DNA of 64,000 bases from positions 1,264,708 to 1,328,707 of the forward strand of contig NZ_AP019551.1 of assembly GCF_009936215.1 (NCBI RefSeq), given 5' to 3'. Under the pieces are notes generated by a model that saw only the letters and a list, made by a program, of their open reading frames with translations, was not told the origin of the DNA and ran no database searches. A program made the position numbers and the translations under genes. This document shows positions 8,601 to 17,353 of this stretch, in pieces; the stretch's first letter is position 1; each line of letters opens with the position of its first letter. Source of the stretch: Athalassotoga saccharophila (GTDB lineage: Bacteria > Thermotogota > Thermotogae > Mesoaciditogales > Mesoaciditogaceae).

Positions 8601-9214
8601 AAGAGTGCCTTGAGATTGCGTGCAAAGAGTTTCAGGCAAAAAAAGAGGAACTTAATTTTTCAGTCGTCCAAGAACCATCAAAGGGATTTTTAGGAATAGG
8701 ATCAAAAAATGCCATTGTAAAGGTATCTTTGAATGATAATTTTAACATCAGGCAAATAAGAGAATTTTTGGAGAAGTTGATCGGGTTTTACAATCAAAAT
8801 GTCGAAATAAATGTCGATATTTTGAAAGAAATGCTCTCTTATTCAGTCAGTATAAAATCCGATAGTCCTCTTTCAAACCTTATCGGGAAGCACGGCCATA
8901 CTATGGAAGCGATCGAACATATACTTTCGGTTTACATAAACAAAATAAACGATCACAGGATTTCGGTAAGAATCGATATAAACGATTACAGATCGAGAAG
9001 GGAAAACTTTGTAAAGCAGATCGTTACCGAATCGATCAAAAAGATCGAAAGTGGTCGCGTAAAGAGAATATCGCTTGAGCCTATGAATATTCATGAAAGA
9101 AAAATTGCGCACGAGATTCTCTCCCAGTATCCCAACCTAAAGGCTTATTCGGTTGGAAATGAACCGTATCGTCATATAATAATAGAAGGTTCAAGGGTCA
9201 AAATTTCAAAATGA
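8570..9214 (+). CDS. jag: Jag/KhpB (EloR) RNA-binding protein
   Basis: A 214-residue protein with the three Jag parts: Jag-N (residues 1-50; [13 protein letters not shown] and GFLGIGSKNA), a KH domain with the GxxG loop in LIGKHGHTMEAI, and a C-terminal R3H domain with RKIAH. In firmicutes KhpB partners with KhpA and controls cell elongation and division. ATG 8570 lies after GGGGGG inside the end of yidC (31-base overlap); the frame upstream to 8519 has no ribosome site. Its position behind yidC is the classic one. Confidence 0.94.
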   Translation: MEKTFEAKSVEECLEIACKEFQAKKEELNFSVVQEPSKGFLGIGSKNAIVKVSLNDNFNIRQIREFLEKLIGFYNQNVEINVDILKEMLSYSVSIKSDSPLSNLIGKHGHTMEAIEHILSVYINKINDHRISVRIDINDYRSRRENFVKQIVTESIKKIESGRVKRISLEPMNIHERKIAHEILSQYPNLKAYSVGNEPYRHIIIEGSRVKISK

Positions 9215-9230
9215 TCAGAGGGTGATGAAT

Positions 9231-10142
9231 TTGAAAAAGTTAATAGAGTCTGTTCCTAACTTCAGTGAAGGGCGCCGGGAGGAAGTTGTCAAAGAGATAG
9301 TTAAAATGGCAGAAGAAACTGATAATGTGTGGGTCTTTGACTGGTCGATGGATAAAGATCACAACAGATCCGTCATTACCATCGTTGGAGATCCTGAAGG
9401 TGTTAGCGAGGCCATATTCAAGATGTCAAAAAAGGCAGTTGAACTCATAGACCTAAGGCATCATACGGGAGAGCATCCTCGAATGGGATCGGTGGATGTA
9501 ATTCCGTTCATTCCAATAAGAGGTTCAACGATGGAAGAGTGCATCGAGATATCTAAAAAGGTTGGAAAACGCATAGGAGAGGAATTGAAAGTTCCGGTTT
9601 ATCTTTACGAAAAGTCCGCAACAACTCCTTTGAGAGAAAATCTTGCCGATATAAGGAAGGGAGAATTTGAAGGCTTTTTTGAAAAGATAAAGTTGCCAGA
9701 ATGGGCTCCAGACTTCGGACCAAGCGAGGTTCATCCTACGGCTGGTGTCGTTGCTGTTGGCGCGAGGGAGTATCTTATAGCCTTTAACGTTAATCTTGGG
9801 ACGAAAGATTTGAAAATAGCAGAAAATATCGCTAAAGCCGTCAGAAATTCTTCTGGAGGGTACAGATTCGTAAAGGCCATAGGAGTTGATTTGAAAGAAA
9901 AGGGAATAGTGCAGGTATCTATGAATATGACCAATTACAAAAAGAGCCCTCTTCACAGAGTGTTTGAAACGATCCGCATCGAGGCCGAGAGGTATGGAGT
10001 GCCGATAGTTGGATCTGAAATAATAGGAATGATCCCAATGGATGCGATAATTCAAACTTACAAATTCTATCTTAGGATAGATGATCTGTCCTCTGACAAG
10101 GTGATAGAAAATAAATTGCTCGACAAAATCAGTGAATTTTGA
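9231..10142 (+). CDS. ftcD: Glutamate formimidoyltransferase
   Basis: A 303-residue enzyme moving the formimino group from N-formiminoglutamate to tetrahydrofolate, the last step of one histidine-degradation route. It contains only the two formiminotransferase subdomains and lacks the cyclodeaminase part. Family blocks are VPNFSEGR at the N-terminus, DKDHNRSVITI, HTGEHPRMGSVDVIPF and NMTNYKKSPLHRVFE. TTG 9231 is preferred because AGAGGGTGAT lies at the right distance; GTG 9222 and ATG 9225 fall within that site. Its 3' end overlaps hutI by 11 bases. hutH and hutU are not in this window. Confidence 0.92.
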   Translation: MKKLIESVPNFSEGRREEVVKEIVKMAEETDNVWVFDWSMDKDHNRSVITIVGDPEGVSEAIFKMSKKAVELIDLRHHTGEHPRMGSVDVIPFIPIRGSTMEECIEISKKVGKRIGEELKVPVYLYEKSATTPLRENLADIRKGEFEGFFEKIKLPEWAPDFGPSEVHPTAGVVAVGAREYLIAFNVNLGTKDLKIAENIAKAVRNSSGGYRFVKAIGVDLKEKGIVQVSMNMTNYKKSPLHRVFETIRIEAERYGVPIVGSEIIGMIPMDAIIQTYKFYLRIDDLSSDKVIENKLLDKISEF

Positions 10143-11352
10143 AATAAGAAATGCCAAGATAGTAACTGCGCGTGGAAATGAAGCGGTAAATGATTATGTT
10201 TTAGAAACTTTCACGGCCAACATACACATATCGAATGGATGTATCGTCGCAATAGATGAACAAATCCGAGGCGTCGATTTTTTTGACGCGTCCGGTCTCA
10301 TAGCGCTCCCGGGATTCGTTGATCCACATACACACATACCATTTGTCGGAGAAAGAAGCAAAGAGTTCATAATGAGATCGAAAGGTATCAAATACGCCGA
10401 TATTCTAAAGGCAGGCGGTGGAATTCATTCAACTGTCGACGATGTGAGAAGGGCCAGTGTTGACGATCTTGTAAATGCGGGGCTTAAATACCTCGGATGG
10501 ATGCTAAAAAACGGTGTGACTTCTGCGGAATGCAAGAGCGGGTACGGTCTCGATTTTGAAAATGAAATAAAGCAACTTGAGGCGATAAAGATCATTTCAA
10601 CTCTTACAAGTCAAAATATAGTTTCAACTTTTTTGGGGGCCCATGCCATTCCCCCAAAAGGAGAGAAGGCATTTTTTGAAGATTTAAAGGCGATGATGAA
10701 AGAAATTAAAGAAAAAAATCTTGCCGAATTCGTAGATGTTTTTTGCGATGAAGGGGCTTTTTCGGTTGATTTTTCACGCGAATATCTCAATTTTGCCAAA
10801 TCGCTTGGATTTAAATTGAAGGCACACGCAGACGAACTTACAAATAACGGATTTGCAAAAATCGCATCGATGTTAGGTGCGACAAGCGTTGATCATCTTG
10901 CCATGTGTGATGAGTCGGAAATCAACGAGATGTCAAAAAACAAAACAATAGCAGTGCTTTTGCCTTTAACAAGTTTTTATCTCAAGAATAAATTTGCACC
11001 TGCCGCAAAGATCATAAATTCCGGCGTTCCAGTCGCTTTAGGGTCTGATTTCAATCCGGGATCGAATACATTTTATTCTCCATTCCTTACAATTCATCTC
11101 GCGGTCAATTACATGGGTATGACCACCGCTCAGGCCATCGTGGCCCATACCTTGAATGCGGCCTGCGCGATAGGACTTGGAGAAAGGGTTGGAAGCATAG
11201 AGCCGGGTAAGAGAGCCGACATATTGCTTTTAGATGTACCGTCAATCGATTACATACCTTATATGCCCACGAATGAGATCATCAGGGCAATATTTTTGAA
11301 TGGTGAATTCTTTGAAAATAGAAATAGTCTTTCCGGGAAAAATAAAAAATGA
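10132..11352 (+). CDS. hutI: Imidazolonepropionase
   Basis: A 406-residue amidohydrolase that opens imidazolone-5-propionate to N-formiminoglutamate, the substrate of the product of the preceding gene. Metal ligands are visible in PGFVDPHTHIPF (HxH), AHADE and GSDFNPGS; the substrate-site block ECKSGYGLDFENE is specific for HutI. GTG 10132 overlaps the ftcD end, and the last codons overlap rlmH, so the two hut genes are translationally locked into a housekeeping run. Length is normal for the family. Confidence 0.95.
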   Translation: MNFEIRNAKIVTARGNEAVNDYVLETFTANIHISNGCIVAIDEQIRGVDFFDASGLIALPGFVDPHTHIPFVGERSKEFIMRSKGIKYADILKAGGGIHSTVDDVRRASVDDLVNAGLKYLGWMLKNGVTSAECKSGYGLDFENEIKQLEAIKIISTLTSQNIVSTFLGAHAIPPKGEKAFFEDLKAMMKEIKEKNLAEFVDVFCDEGAFSVDFSREYLNFAKSLGFKLKAHADELTNNGFAKIASMLGATSVDHLAMCDESEINEMSKNKTIAVLLPLTSFYLKNKFAPAAKIINSGVPVALGSDFNPGSNTFYSPFLTIHLAVNYMGMTTAQAIVAHTLNAACAIGLGERVGSIEPGKRADILLLDVPSIDYIPYMPTNEIIRAIFLNGEFFENRNSLSGKNKK

Positions 11353-11767
11353 TTTTCTTCAAGAAGGATTCAATGAATACGTAAAAAGAATCAAGAGGAT
11401 GGTAAAGATCGAAATAAAAACCCTCGAGTCTTCTCATTCACAAAATCCTGAGATTTGTATTGAGGAAGAATCAAAAAAACTGATAAAATATCTTGGGGAG
11501 AAAAAATTCATCCTACTTGACGTTGAGGGAGAAGAGATGAACACCGCTGAATTTGCAGATTTGATAAGGAATGGGATCGAAAATAGCCATGATATATGCT
11601 TTGTCGTTGGAGGAACTTATGGTGTTTCTAACGAACTCAAAAAGCGGGCAAATTTAAGACTTTCCATCTCGCCGATGACCTTTACACATTCGATAACGCT
11701 TCTATTACTTGTCGAGCAAATCTATAGATCTATGAAGATCATCTCTTCACAGCCATACGATCATTGA
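11312..11767 (+). CDS. rlmH: 23S rRNA pseudouridine-1915 N3-methyltransferase RlmH
   Basis: A 151-residue SPOUT methyltransferase acting on helix 69 of 23S rRNA. The trefoil-knot AdoMet site shows as FILLDVEGEEM, CFVVGGTYGVS and ISPMTFTHSITLLLLVEQIYRS; the C-terminus SSQPYDH matches the family end. TTG 11312 (MKIEIVFPGK) aligns with the usual RlmH start; ATG 11300 or GTG 11303 are alternatives, and no strong ribosome site separates them. It starts inside the 3' end of hutI. Confidence 0.93.
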   Translation: MKIEIVFPGKIKNDFLQEGFNEYVKRIKRMVKIEIKTLESSHSQNPEICIEEESKKLIKYLGEKKFILLDVEGEEMNTAEFADLIRNGIENSHDICFVVGGTYGVSNELKKRANLRLSISPMTFTHSITLLLLVEQIYRSMKIISSQPYDH

Positions 11768-11804
11768 CAGAGGCTCAATTTAAAAACACAAGGAGGTTAT
11801 TCAT

Positions 11805-13127
11805 TTGAGTGATCCTCTGAGTTACATGTACATTTTTGGTGGCATTGTTGCCATTTTGATACTTTTAATCCTTTCCGCATTCTTTTCTGCATCGGAAACT
11901 TCTTTGTTAAGTGTAAGCAGAAAAAAGCTCCGTGATGCTATAAGTGGTCAGGAGAATATGAACTTTGAAAATCAATTGAAAACCTCGAACAGATATTTAA
12001 CTGTCATCCTTGTCTTGAATAACCTTGTTAACATTTTGATCTCTTCTTTGTCCACGGTCATATTGATCAACGTTCTGCCAAAAGATGCTTCAGAGGGATT
12101 GGTCCTCACAATTGTCACAATTGTTGTTACTTTGATAGTCGTAGTTTTTGGTGAGATCACACCAAAGTTGTACGCGAGAGAGAACGCCGCTTCTTTTTTC
12201 AAAATATCATTTCCCATTGTAAAAATTTTGGACTTCATCTTAAGGCCGGTGGTCTTTGCACTCAACGCCTTTTCGAGTCTTATAAGCAAAACTTTCACAA
12301 AAAAACCCTCCGAGCCCTTTATTTCGAGTGAAGACATTCTTTTCGAGATAGATGTCGGTAAGGATGTCGGAGTCATAGAAGAGGAAGAAGGTGCTATACT
12401 AAAAGGTGCTTTAAAACTCAAAAGCACCTACGTAAGAGAGATCATGGTGCCAAGGATAGAGATGGTTACACTCGAATCGAATGTAAGCCTCAAAGAGGCA
12501 ATTAAAAAATTCGATGAGTCCAAGTACTCTCGATTGCCAGTGTATTCCGAAAGTATCGATCACATAATCGGGATATGTTATTCGAAAGATATAATATCGG
12601 TCATAAATGAAAAAGGAAAGGATTCGCTTGATCAAATAATCGTAAGGGACGTGATGAGGCCTCCGTATTTTGTACCGGAAACGAAAAAAATAGATGACTT
12701 GCTTCACGAAATGAGATACATGAAGATGCACATAGCAATAGTTGTGGATGAATACGGGGGTACGGCCGGCCTTGTTACGCTCGAAGATGTCCTTGAAGAA
12801 TTAACGGGTGAGATCTTCGATGAATACGACGTGGATGAAGACAGAGTTCAGATCACAAAAACAGACAGAAATACATACATAATAGATGGTCTTACACCTC
12901 TAAACAGCATAGAAAGAGAGATCGGAATTTCTTTTCCCGAAAGTGAATTCGAAACGATAGGAGGATATCTTCTGAAGATCTTTGAGAGGGTTCCAAGGCC
13001 CGGCGAGATCGTTGAAACGAATGATTTTACCATCAAAATCCTTGAGTCTAACAGATTACGAATAATAAAGATAGAACTTAAATTGAAGGGGATGACAGAA
13101 ATTGACAGTTCAGGAGTTGATAAATAA
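11805..13127 (+). CDS. CNNM-CBS-CorC_HlyC family membrane protein
   Basis: A 440-residue membrane protein of the hemolysin C / MpfA family, linked in other bacteria to Mg2+ or Co2+ homeostasis and efflux. An N-terminal CNNM (DUF21) domain with about four membrane segments (FSASETSLLSVSRKKL, VVVFGEITPKLYARENA) covers residues 1-190. Two CBS motifs follow (MVPRIEMVTLE... and VMRPPYFVPETKKIDDLL... with VVDEYGGTAGLVTLEDVLEE), then the CorC_HlyC domain (DGLTPLNSIEREIGI, FETIGGYLL). The start is TTG 11805 after AAGGAGG. It overlaps cdd by 26 bases. Confidence 0.92.
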   Translation: MSDPLSYMYIFGGIVAILILLILSAFFSASETSLLSVSRKKLRDAISGQENMNFENQLKTSNRYLTVILVLNNLVNILISSLSTVILINVLPKDASEGLVLTIVTIVVTLIVVVFGEITPKLYARENAASFFKISFPIVKILDFILRPVVFALNAFSSLISKTFTKKPSEPFISSEDILFEIDVGKDVGVIEEEEGAILKGALKLKSTYVREIMVPRIEMVTLESNVSLKEAIKKFDESKYSRLPVYSESIDHIIGICYSKDIISVINEKGKDSLDQIIVRDVMRPPYFVPETKKIDDLLHEMRYMKMHIAIVVDEYGGTAGLVTLEDVLEELTGEIFDEYDVDEDRVQITKTDRNTYIIDGLTPLNSIEREIGISFPESEFETIGGYLLKIFERVPRPGEIVETNDFTIKILESNRLRIIKIELKLKGMTEIDSSGVDK

Positions 13128-13494
13128 AGCAAAAGAGGCAAAAAAACACGCCTACGCGCCATATTCAAACTTTGCCGTCGGAGCGGCAGTTGAGACTGAA
13201 TCTGGAAGGGTATATACGGGATGCAATGTTGAGAATTCTTCCTTTGGACTTAGCATGTGCGCAGAAAGAATAGCGATCTTCAAAGCCGTAAGCGAAGGAG
13301 AAAAGAAGTTCAAAAGGATCGCGATAGTCGCCGACACAAAAGGTCCAGTATCACCATGCGGTGCCTGCAGGCAGGTTATGGCCGAATTTGGAAACTTTGA
13401 AGTCATTCTTTCAAATGAAAACGGTGATGTTGAAAAGACCACTGTTGAAGAACTTCTTCCCGGATCCTTTGATCTTAGGAGGGATAAAAATTGA
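13102..13494 (+). CDS. cdd: Cytidine deaminase
   Basis: A 130-residue enzyme deaminating cytidine and deoxycytidine in pyrimidine salvage. It has the substrate loop YSNFAVGAAVE, the zinc and proton-shuttle motif CAER and the zinc motif PCGACRQVM, as in homotetrameric Cdd. TTG 13102 lies inside the end of the CNNM gene. The coding end overlaps the TTG start of the GH13 gene, so these genes share a transcript despite unrelated roles. Confidence 0.94.
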   Translation: MTVQELINKAKEAKKHAYAPYSNFAVGAAVETESGRVYTGCNVENSSFGLSMCAERIAIFKAVSEGEKKFKRIAIVADTKGPVSPCGACRQVMAEFGNFEVILSNENGDVEKTTVEELLPGSFDLRRDKN

Positions 13495-15524
13495 AAAAAG
13501 TAATTTTATTTTCGATCTTTATTGCGTTATTCCTTTCTTTTGCTTTTTCAAAGACAGTAACCTTTGCCTATCAGGGCGATTCAAATACGAAGTTTGTCTC
13601 CGTTCTTGGTAATTTCAACGATTGGTCTTCAACCTCTACAGTTATGAGAAATGCCTTCGGGACTGTGTGGATGGTTCAGATAGATCTACCTGATGGTATA
13701 TATTACTACAATTTCGATGTCGATGGTCAGATAATAACAGACCCGGCCAATCCTAAAACAGTTTCAAATGGAAAAGGCGGATATTACTCGATCTTAATCG
13801 TTGGAACTTACGTTCCGCCCACCGGCAAGTTAAACAGCGGGATCATACATACGAATTACATACACTTCGATCAATATTCTCTCAAATACGTTGATCCATC
13901 TTCGACTAAGACGATTTATTTTTCTATAGAAACCCTTCATGACGATGTTGATGCCGCTACATTGGTAGTCAACAAAGAAATGTATCCGATGAAAAGGATA
14001 GTCCTCGATCAATACACGGATATCTTCAGAACTGAGTTCCATCCATCAACACCCAAATTTGAATACAAATTCATTTTAAGAAATGGAGATCGTAGCGTAG
14101 AGGTCGGATCGACGGGAATTGCGACGAAATCGAATTTCTTTACATTTGATTTCGCCTCTCCCGATGTAAAAATCTTAAGTGTTCCCAAGTGGTCCGAAGG
14201 GGCCATCGTCTACGAGATCTTTCCGGAGAGATTCTGGGATGGAAATCCAAAAAATGATCCTGCTGGCACCATGCCATGGGGAGGCACCCCAACAAATGAC
14301 AACTTTTTCGGAGGAGATCTAAGGGGAATAATAGACCATTTGGATTACCTTAAATCTCTCGGAGTTAACGTTCTCTATACAACCCCGATCTTCGAAGCAC
14401 CGTCAAATCACAAATACGATACACAGAATTACATGAAAATAGATCCCCACTTTGGAACCCTTGAAACCTTTGAAGAACTCTCAAATGATCTTAAAAAGGA
14501 TGACATTCACTGGATATTGGACGGTGTTTTCAACCATACCGGAACACAATTTTTTGCATTTCAAAACCTTTTGAAAAACCAGCAGAATTCACCTTACAAA
14601 GATTGGTATTTCGTGCTTAAATATCCAGTCATCGAAATGCCCGGATATTACAGAACATTCCAAAATTACGCCTCTTTACCCAAATTGAACGTAATGAATC
14701 CCGATGTTCAAAAATATTTAAAAGGCGTCGTAGATTACTGGACATCGAAAGGTATAAGCGGATGGAGAATAGATTCGGCAAATGTCATATCAGATCAATT
14801 TCTCGTAAAACTCTATAACTGGATTCACGAGGTTAATCCCGATTCTCTCGATGTGGCCGAAATATGGACGAATGCGTCTCAATGGTTTGATGAAGGCGCC
14901 TTTAACTCGGTGATGAATTATCTTTTCCAGAATGCGGCCTACAGTTTTATACTTTACAACAGTGGCGCCTCCTCATTCGTAAAAAGCACGGACGCATATC
15001 TTAACACCTATCCTCCTCAACTTTGGAATTCTCTGTGGAATTTGATAGATAGCCATGATACGCCCCGTGCCCTCACGGCCGCAAATGGAGATGTCAAAAA
15101 GATGATGGCCTTAGTCGGCCTTCAGATGACCTTCCCGGGCGCTCCAATGATATATTACGGGGATGAAATTGGAATGACCGGGGGCAATGACCCTCTCAAT
15201 CGTGGCTGTATGATATGGGACACATCTAAATGGAATATGCAGATCTTTGATTGGTACAAATTGATGATAAAGATTCACCAAGAACCGGCCATAAGATACG
15301 GAAATTACAAAGTTACATGTACCGACGGAGATGTACTTGGATTTGAAAGAAGTTATCAAGGAGAAAATGTCTACGTTTTCATAAATGGCGGAAATACCTC
15401 TCAAAAGGTGAGCACCGGACTTTCGGGAAAATTCGAAAACCTCGTTGATGGCACCTTGATCGACGGACAGAACTTGAATATAAAATTACAACCATACGAG
15501 GTAATGGTGCTCAAGGAGGAATAA
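13491..15524 (+). CDS. Secreted GH13 alpha-glucanase (neopullulanase/cyclomaltodextrinase-like)
   Basis: A 677-residue exported glycosidase for alpha-glucans. The signal peptide is residues 1-20 (ending SFAFS). A CBM48-like domain (SVLGNFNDWSS) and a second beta domain run to about 235, followed by a GH13 barrel. The conserved regions are DGVFNH (about 343), GWRIDSAN with the nucleophile Asp (about 427), VAEIWT with the acid Glu (about 457) and IDSHDT (about 520). The block SNHKYDTQNYMKIDPHFG points to the neopullulanase/maltogenic amylase group. TTG 13491 follows AGGAGGG. It probably works outside the cytoplasm to feed sugar importers. The exact linkage specificity is not decided. Confidence 0.92.
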   Translation: MKKVILFSIFIALFLSFAFSKTVTFAYQGDSNTKFVSVLGNFNDWSSTSTVMRNAFGTVWMVQIDLPDGIYYYNFDVDGQIITDPANPKTVSNGKGGYYSILIVGTYVPPTGKLNSGIIHTNYIHFDQYSLKYVDPSSTKTIYFSIETLHDDVDAATLVVNKEMYPMKRIVLDQYTDIFRTEFHPSTPKFEYKFILRNGDRSVEVGSTGIATKSNFFTFDFASPDVKILSVPKWSEGAIVYEIFPERFWDGNPKNDPAGTMPWGGTPTNDNFFGGDLRGIIDHLDYLKSLGVNVLYTTPIFEAPSNHKYDTQNYMKIDPHFGTLETFEELSNDLKKDDIHWILDGVFNHTGTQFFAFQNLLKNQQNSPYKDWYFVLKYPVIEMPGYYRTFQNYASLPKLNVMNPDVQKYLKGVVDYWTSKGISGWRIDSANVISDQFLVKLYNWIHEVNPDSLDVAEIWTNASQWFDEGAFNSVMNYLFQNAAYSFILYNSGASSFVKSTDAYLNTYPPQLWNSLWNLIDSHDTPRALTAANGDVKKMMALVGLQMTFPGAPMIYYGDEIGMTGGNDPLNRGCMIWDTSKWNMQIFDWYKLMIKIHQEPAIRYGNYKVTCTDGDVLGFERSYQGENVYVFINGGNTSQKVSTGLSGKFENLVDGTLIDGQNLNIKLQPYEVMVLKEE

Positions 15525-15543
15525 AGTCAATGGAGGTGTTTTT

Positions 15544-16797
15544 ATGAAAAGACTTGCTTTTTTGATCCTAAGTTTGGTCTGTTTTTCCTTTGCCTTTTCA
15601 ATGACAAATATTGTCGTATATGATCAGATGGCTCTTGTTTCTTCAAATGTGGCGATAAAAGATGGAAATGGAACTTTCATGATCCCGACTACAAATGGTG
15701 CAATTCCTGAATCTCTTCTCATTTCCGCGAATGGGACTTACGAATATCACAGCGCCGAGTCTTATACTCTCGACTACTTTCTTAAAAAATTTCTCGGCAT
15801 GATCGTCCAGTTTGAGTTTACATCTGGATCTACTGACATTGTAAAAAATGTTCGGATTCTCTGTGCAAATCCGGTCATAATCCAAAACGTTGAAAATGGA
15901 AAAGTCTACTTTTCTCCATCGGGCCAGTTTATATTCCCGTCCTTTCCGCAGATCGATTCTCAAAATTACTTTATCGTATCGGCCGATGCCTCATCCCTTT
16001 CTTATTCATACCTTACAAATGGGATTGGATGGAAGGCTTACTACACTCTGAACTTGGATAATGGCCTTATGACTGGCAATGTGGAATTGTGGAATAAAAC
16101 CGATACAACCTTTAGAAATTTCAACCTTTCTATTCTTTCTGGAAATCCATTCACATCAAGCACAAATCAGCCACAAGTTATGAAAGCATTTGTCGCTTAT
16201 ATGCCATCTCCTTCGATGCCCGAGGAGCAAAGCGTTGAGGGATACAAGATCTACAACTACGGTAAAGTAGAAGCACTCGATTCGAATTCTACCGTATTTC
16301 TTCCACTCTTTTCAAAAAAAGTGAAGGTTGAGAAGTTGAACATCGTCTACAATCCTTCTCAGAATCTAACAAACGCAGTTCAGGTATCTCGGGTCTTTCA
16401 CGATTTTCCTGTTCCTGCCGGCACTGTAAGCCTTTACAAAACAGATAATGGTGTGACTTACTTTCTCGGACAAACGAATATAACTGACACAGCCTCTGGG
16501 ATCTCTTTGGAACTTTCCTACGGCCAGAATTTCGATCTCGCGGCCCAGTCCATAGAGGTTCAGAGAACGATGGTATCAAAAGATCTTTACAACCATTATT
16601 ATCAGGTAACGGCCATCAATTCTTCATCTACTTCCCAATCTTTATGGATATATGTCTCCATTCCTCCAGATGCCACGGTGATTTCTAAACCGAGTGTTAA
16701 ATTCGAAAGAACATCCACGACTCAGATACGGTTCTACCTCGATCTTGGGCCGAATTCAAAGGAAGTGTTTACTTACGGATTACAGACAAGTTATTGA
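15544..16797 (+). CDS. Secreted DUF4139-like protein
   Basis: A 417-residue protein with a signal peptide (residues 1-19, SFAFS end). The middle and end show the DUF4139 pattern: a conserved SYLTNGIGWKAYYTLNL block with a beta sandwich that follows (GNVELWNKTDTTFRNFNLSILSG), then VEKLNIVY and FPVPAGTVSLYKTD. DUF4139 proteins are exported and of unknown function. The strong ATG 15544 has GGAGG upstream. It stands 19 bases behind the GH13 gene, so a role at the cell surface or sheath with that enzyme is possible but unproven. The yqeK frame overlaps or begins just after its end. Confidence 0.75.
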   Translation: MKRLAFLILSLVCFSFAFSMTNIVVYDQMALVSSNVAIKDGNGTFMIPTTNGAIPESLLISANGTYEYHSAESYTLDYFLKKFLGMIVQFEFTSGSTDIVKNVRILCANPVIIQNVENGKVYFSPSGQFIFPSFPQIDSQNYFIVSADASSLSYSYLTNGIGWKAYYTLNLDNGLMTGNVELWNKTDTTFRNFNLSILSGNPFTSSTNQPQVMKAFVAYMPSPSMPEEQSVEGYKIYNYGKVEALDSNSTVFLPLFSKKVKVEKLNIVYNPSQNLTNAVQVSRVFHDFPVPAGTVSLYKTDNGVTYFLGQTNITDTASGISLELSYGQNFDLAAQSIEVQRTMVSKDLYNHYYQVTAINSSSTSQSLWIYVSIPPDATVISKPSVKFERTSTTQIRFYLDLGPNSKEVFTYGLQTSY

Positions 16798-16801
16798 AGA
16801 G

Positions 16802-17353
16802 TTGAGAAGGATCAGATCATTTATGGTGAGCCGCCATAGGGCGGCTCACATAGAAAGAATGGAAGAGGATGCCGTGAATTTCGCAAAAATTTACGCTTTA
16901 GATCTCCAAAGACTTTTGGTATGCGTCGATTCTCATGATCTATTCAGAGACGTCCTTCCACAAAAATTGATAAGAATCGCGAAAGTATGGAATTTAGATG
17001 TAACGCCTGTCGAGAAATTCTCACCTCTTTTGCTTCATGGAAAAGTTGCGGCCGAATACATCAAAAGGCGCTTTGGAATAAATGACAAAGAGATCCTTGA
17101 TGCCGTCGCTTATCATACATCCGGAATTCCGACCGAATCGCCTATCGTCATGGCCATGTTCATACTCGATTCTACAGAATCCGGAAGAGATTTTGAAGGC
17201 ATAGAAGAGTTAAGAGAAATATCCGCAAAGTCTCTTAAAGAAGGGTTTGAAGCCATAGTCAAAAATAAATTGATATACGCCGTCACAAACAATTTACTCG
17301 TTCTGCCCGAAACGGTCGAAACATGGAATTACATAAGAGGAGTGAAAAGTTGA
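16802..17353 (+). CDS. yqeK: YqeK-like HD-domain protein (symmetrical Ap4A hydrolase)
   Basis: About 183 residues of HD phosphohydrolase. The metal ligands appear in order: H in RAAHIERM, HD in SHDLFRD, H in LLHGKVAAEYI and H in AVAYHTSG; the spacing and AYHTSG fit YqeK, which hydrolyses diadenosine tetraphosphate. The start is unsure: TTG 16802, ATG 16823 or further upstream in the same frame, none with a strong ribosome site. A perfect 10-bp hairpin (16826-16849) lies over the first codons. nadD, usually upstream, is absent; the LCP-like gene follows with a TTGA overlap, as in the conserved nadD-yqeK-lytR-rsfS order. Confidence 0.8.
   Translation: MRRIRSFMVSRHRAAHIERMEEDAVNFAKIYALDLQRLLVCVDSHDLFRDVLPQKLIRIAKVWNLDVTPVEKFSPLLLHGKVAAEYIKRRFGINDKEILDAVAYHTSGIPTESPIVMAMFILDSTESGRDFEGIEELREISAKSLKEGFEAIVKNKLIYAVTNNLLVLPETVETWNYIRGVKS
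16826..16849 (+). repeat. Perfect GC-rich hairpin at the 5' end of yqeK
   Basis: GTGAGCCGCC (16826-16835) and GGCGGCTCAC (16840-16849) pair perfectly over 10 bp with an ATAG loop. It follows the stop of the DUF4139 gene by 28 bases but has no T-run, and its right arm encodes RAAH with the first metal-binding His of YqeK. It is therefore coding or overlaps the start region, and may lower translation rather than end transcription. Confidence 0.75.

Noticed and set aside
9525-10157. Long reverse-strand ORF (210 codons) opposite ftcD
   Set aside because: The plus frame has clear formimidoyltransferase motifs; the reverse frame shows no family pattern and no ribosome site. It is a shadow.
16826-16849. 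Hairpin taken as rho-independent terminator of the DUF4139 gene
   Set aside because: There is no T-run on either side, and the right arm codes for a conserved YqeK histidine.
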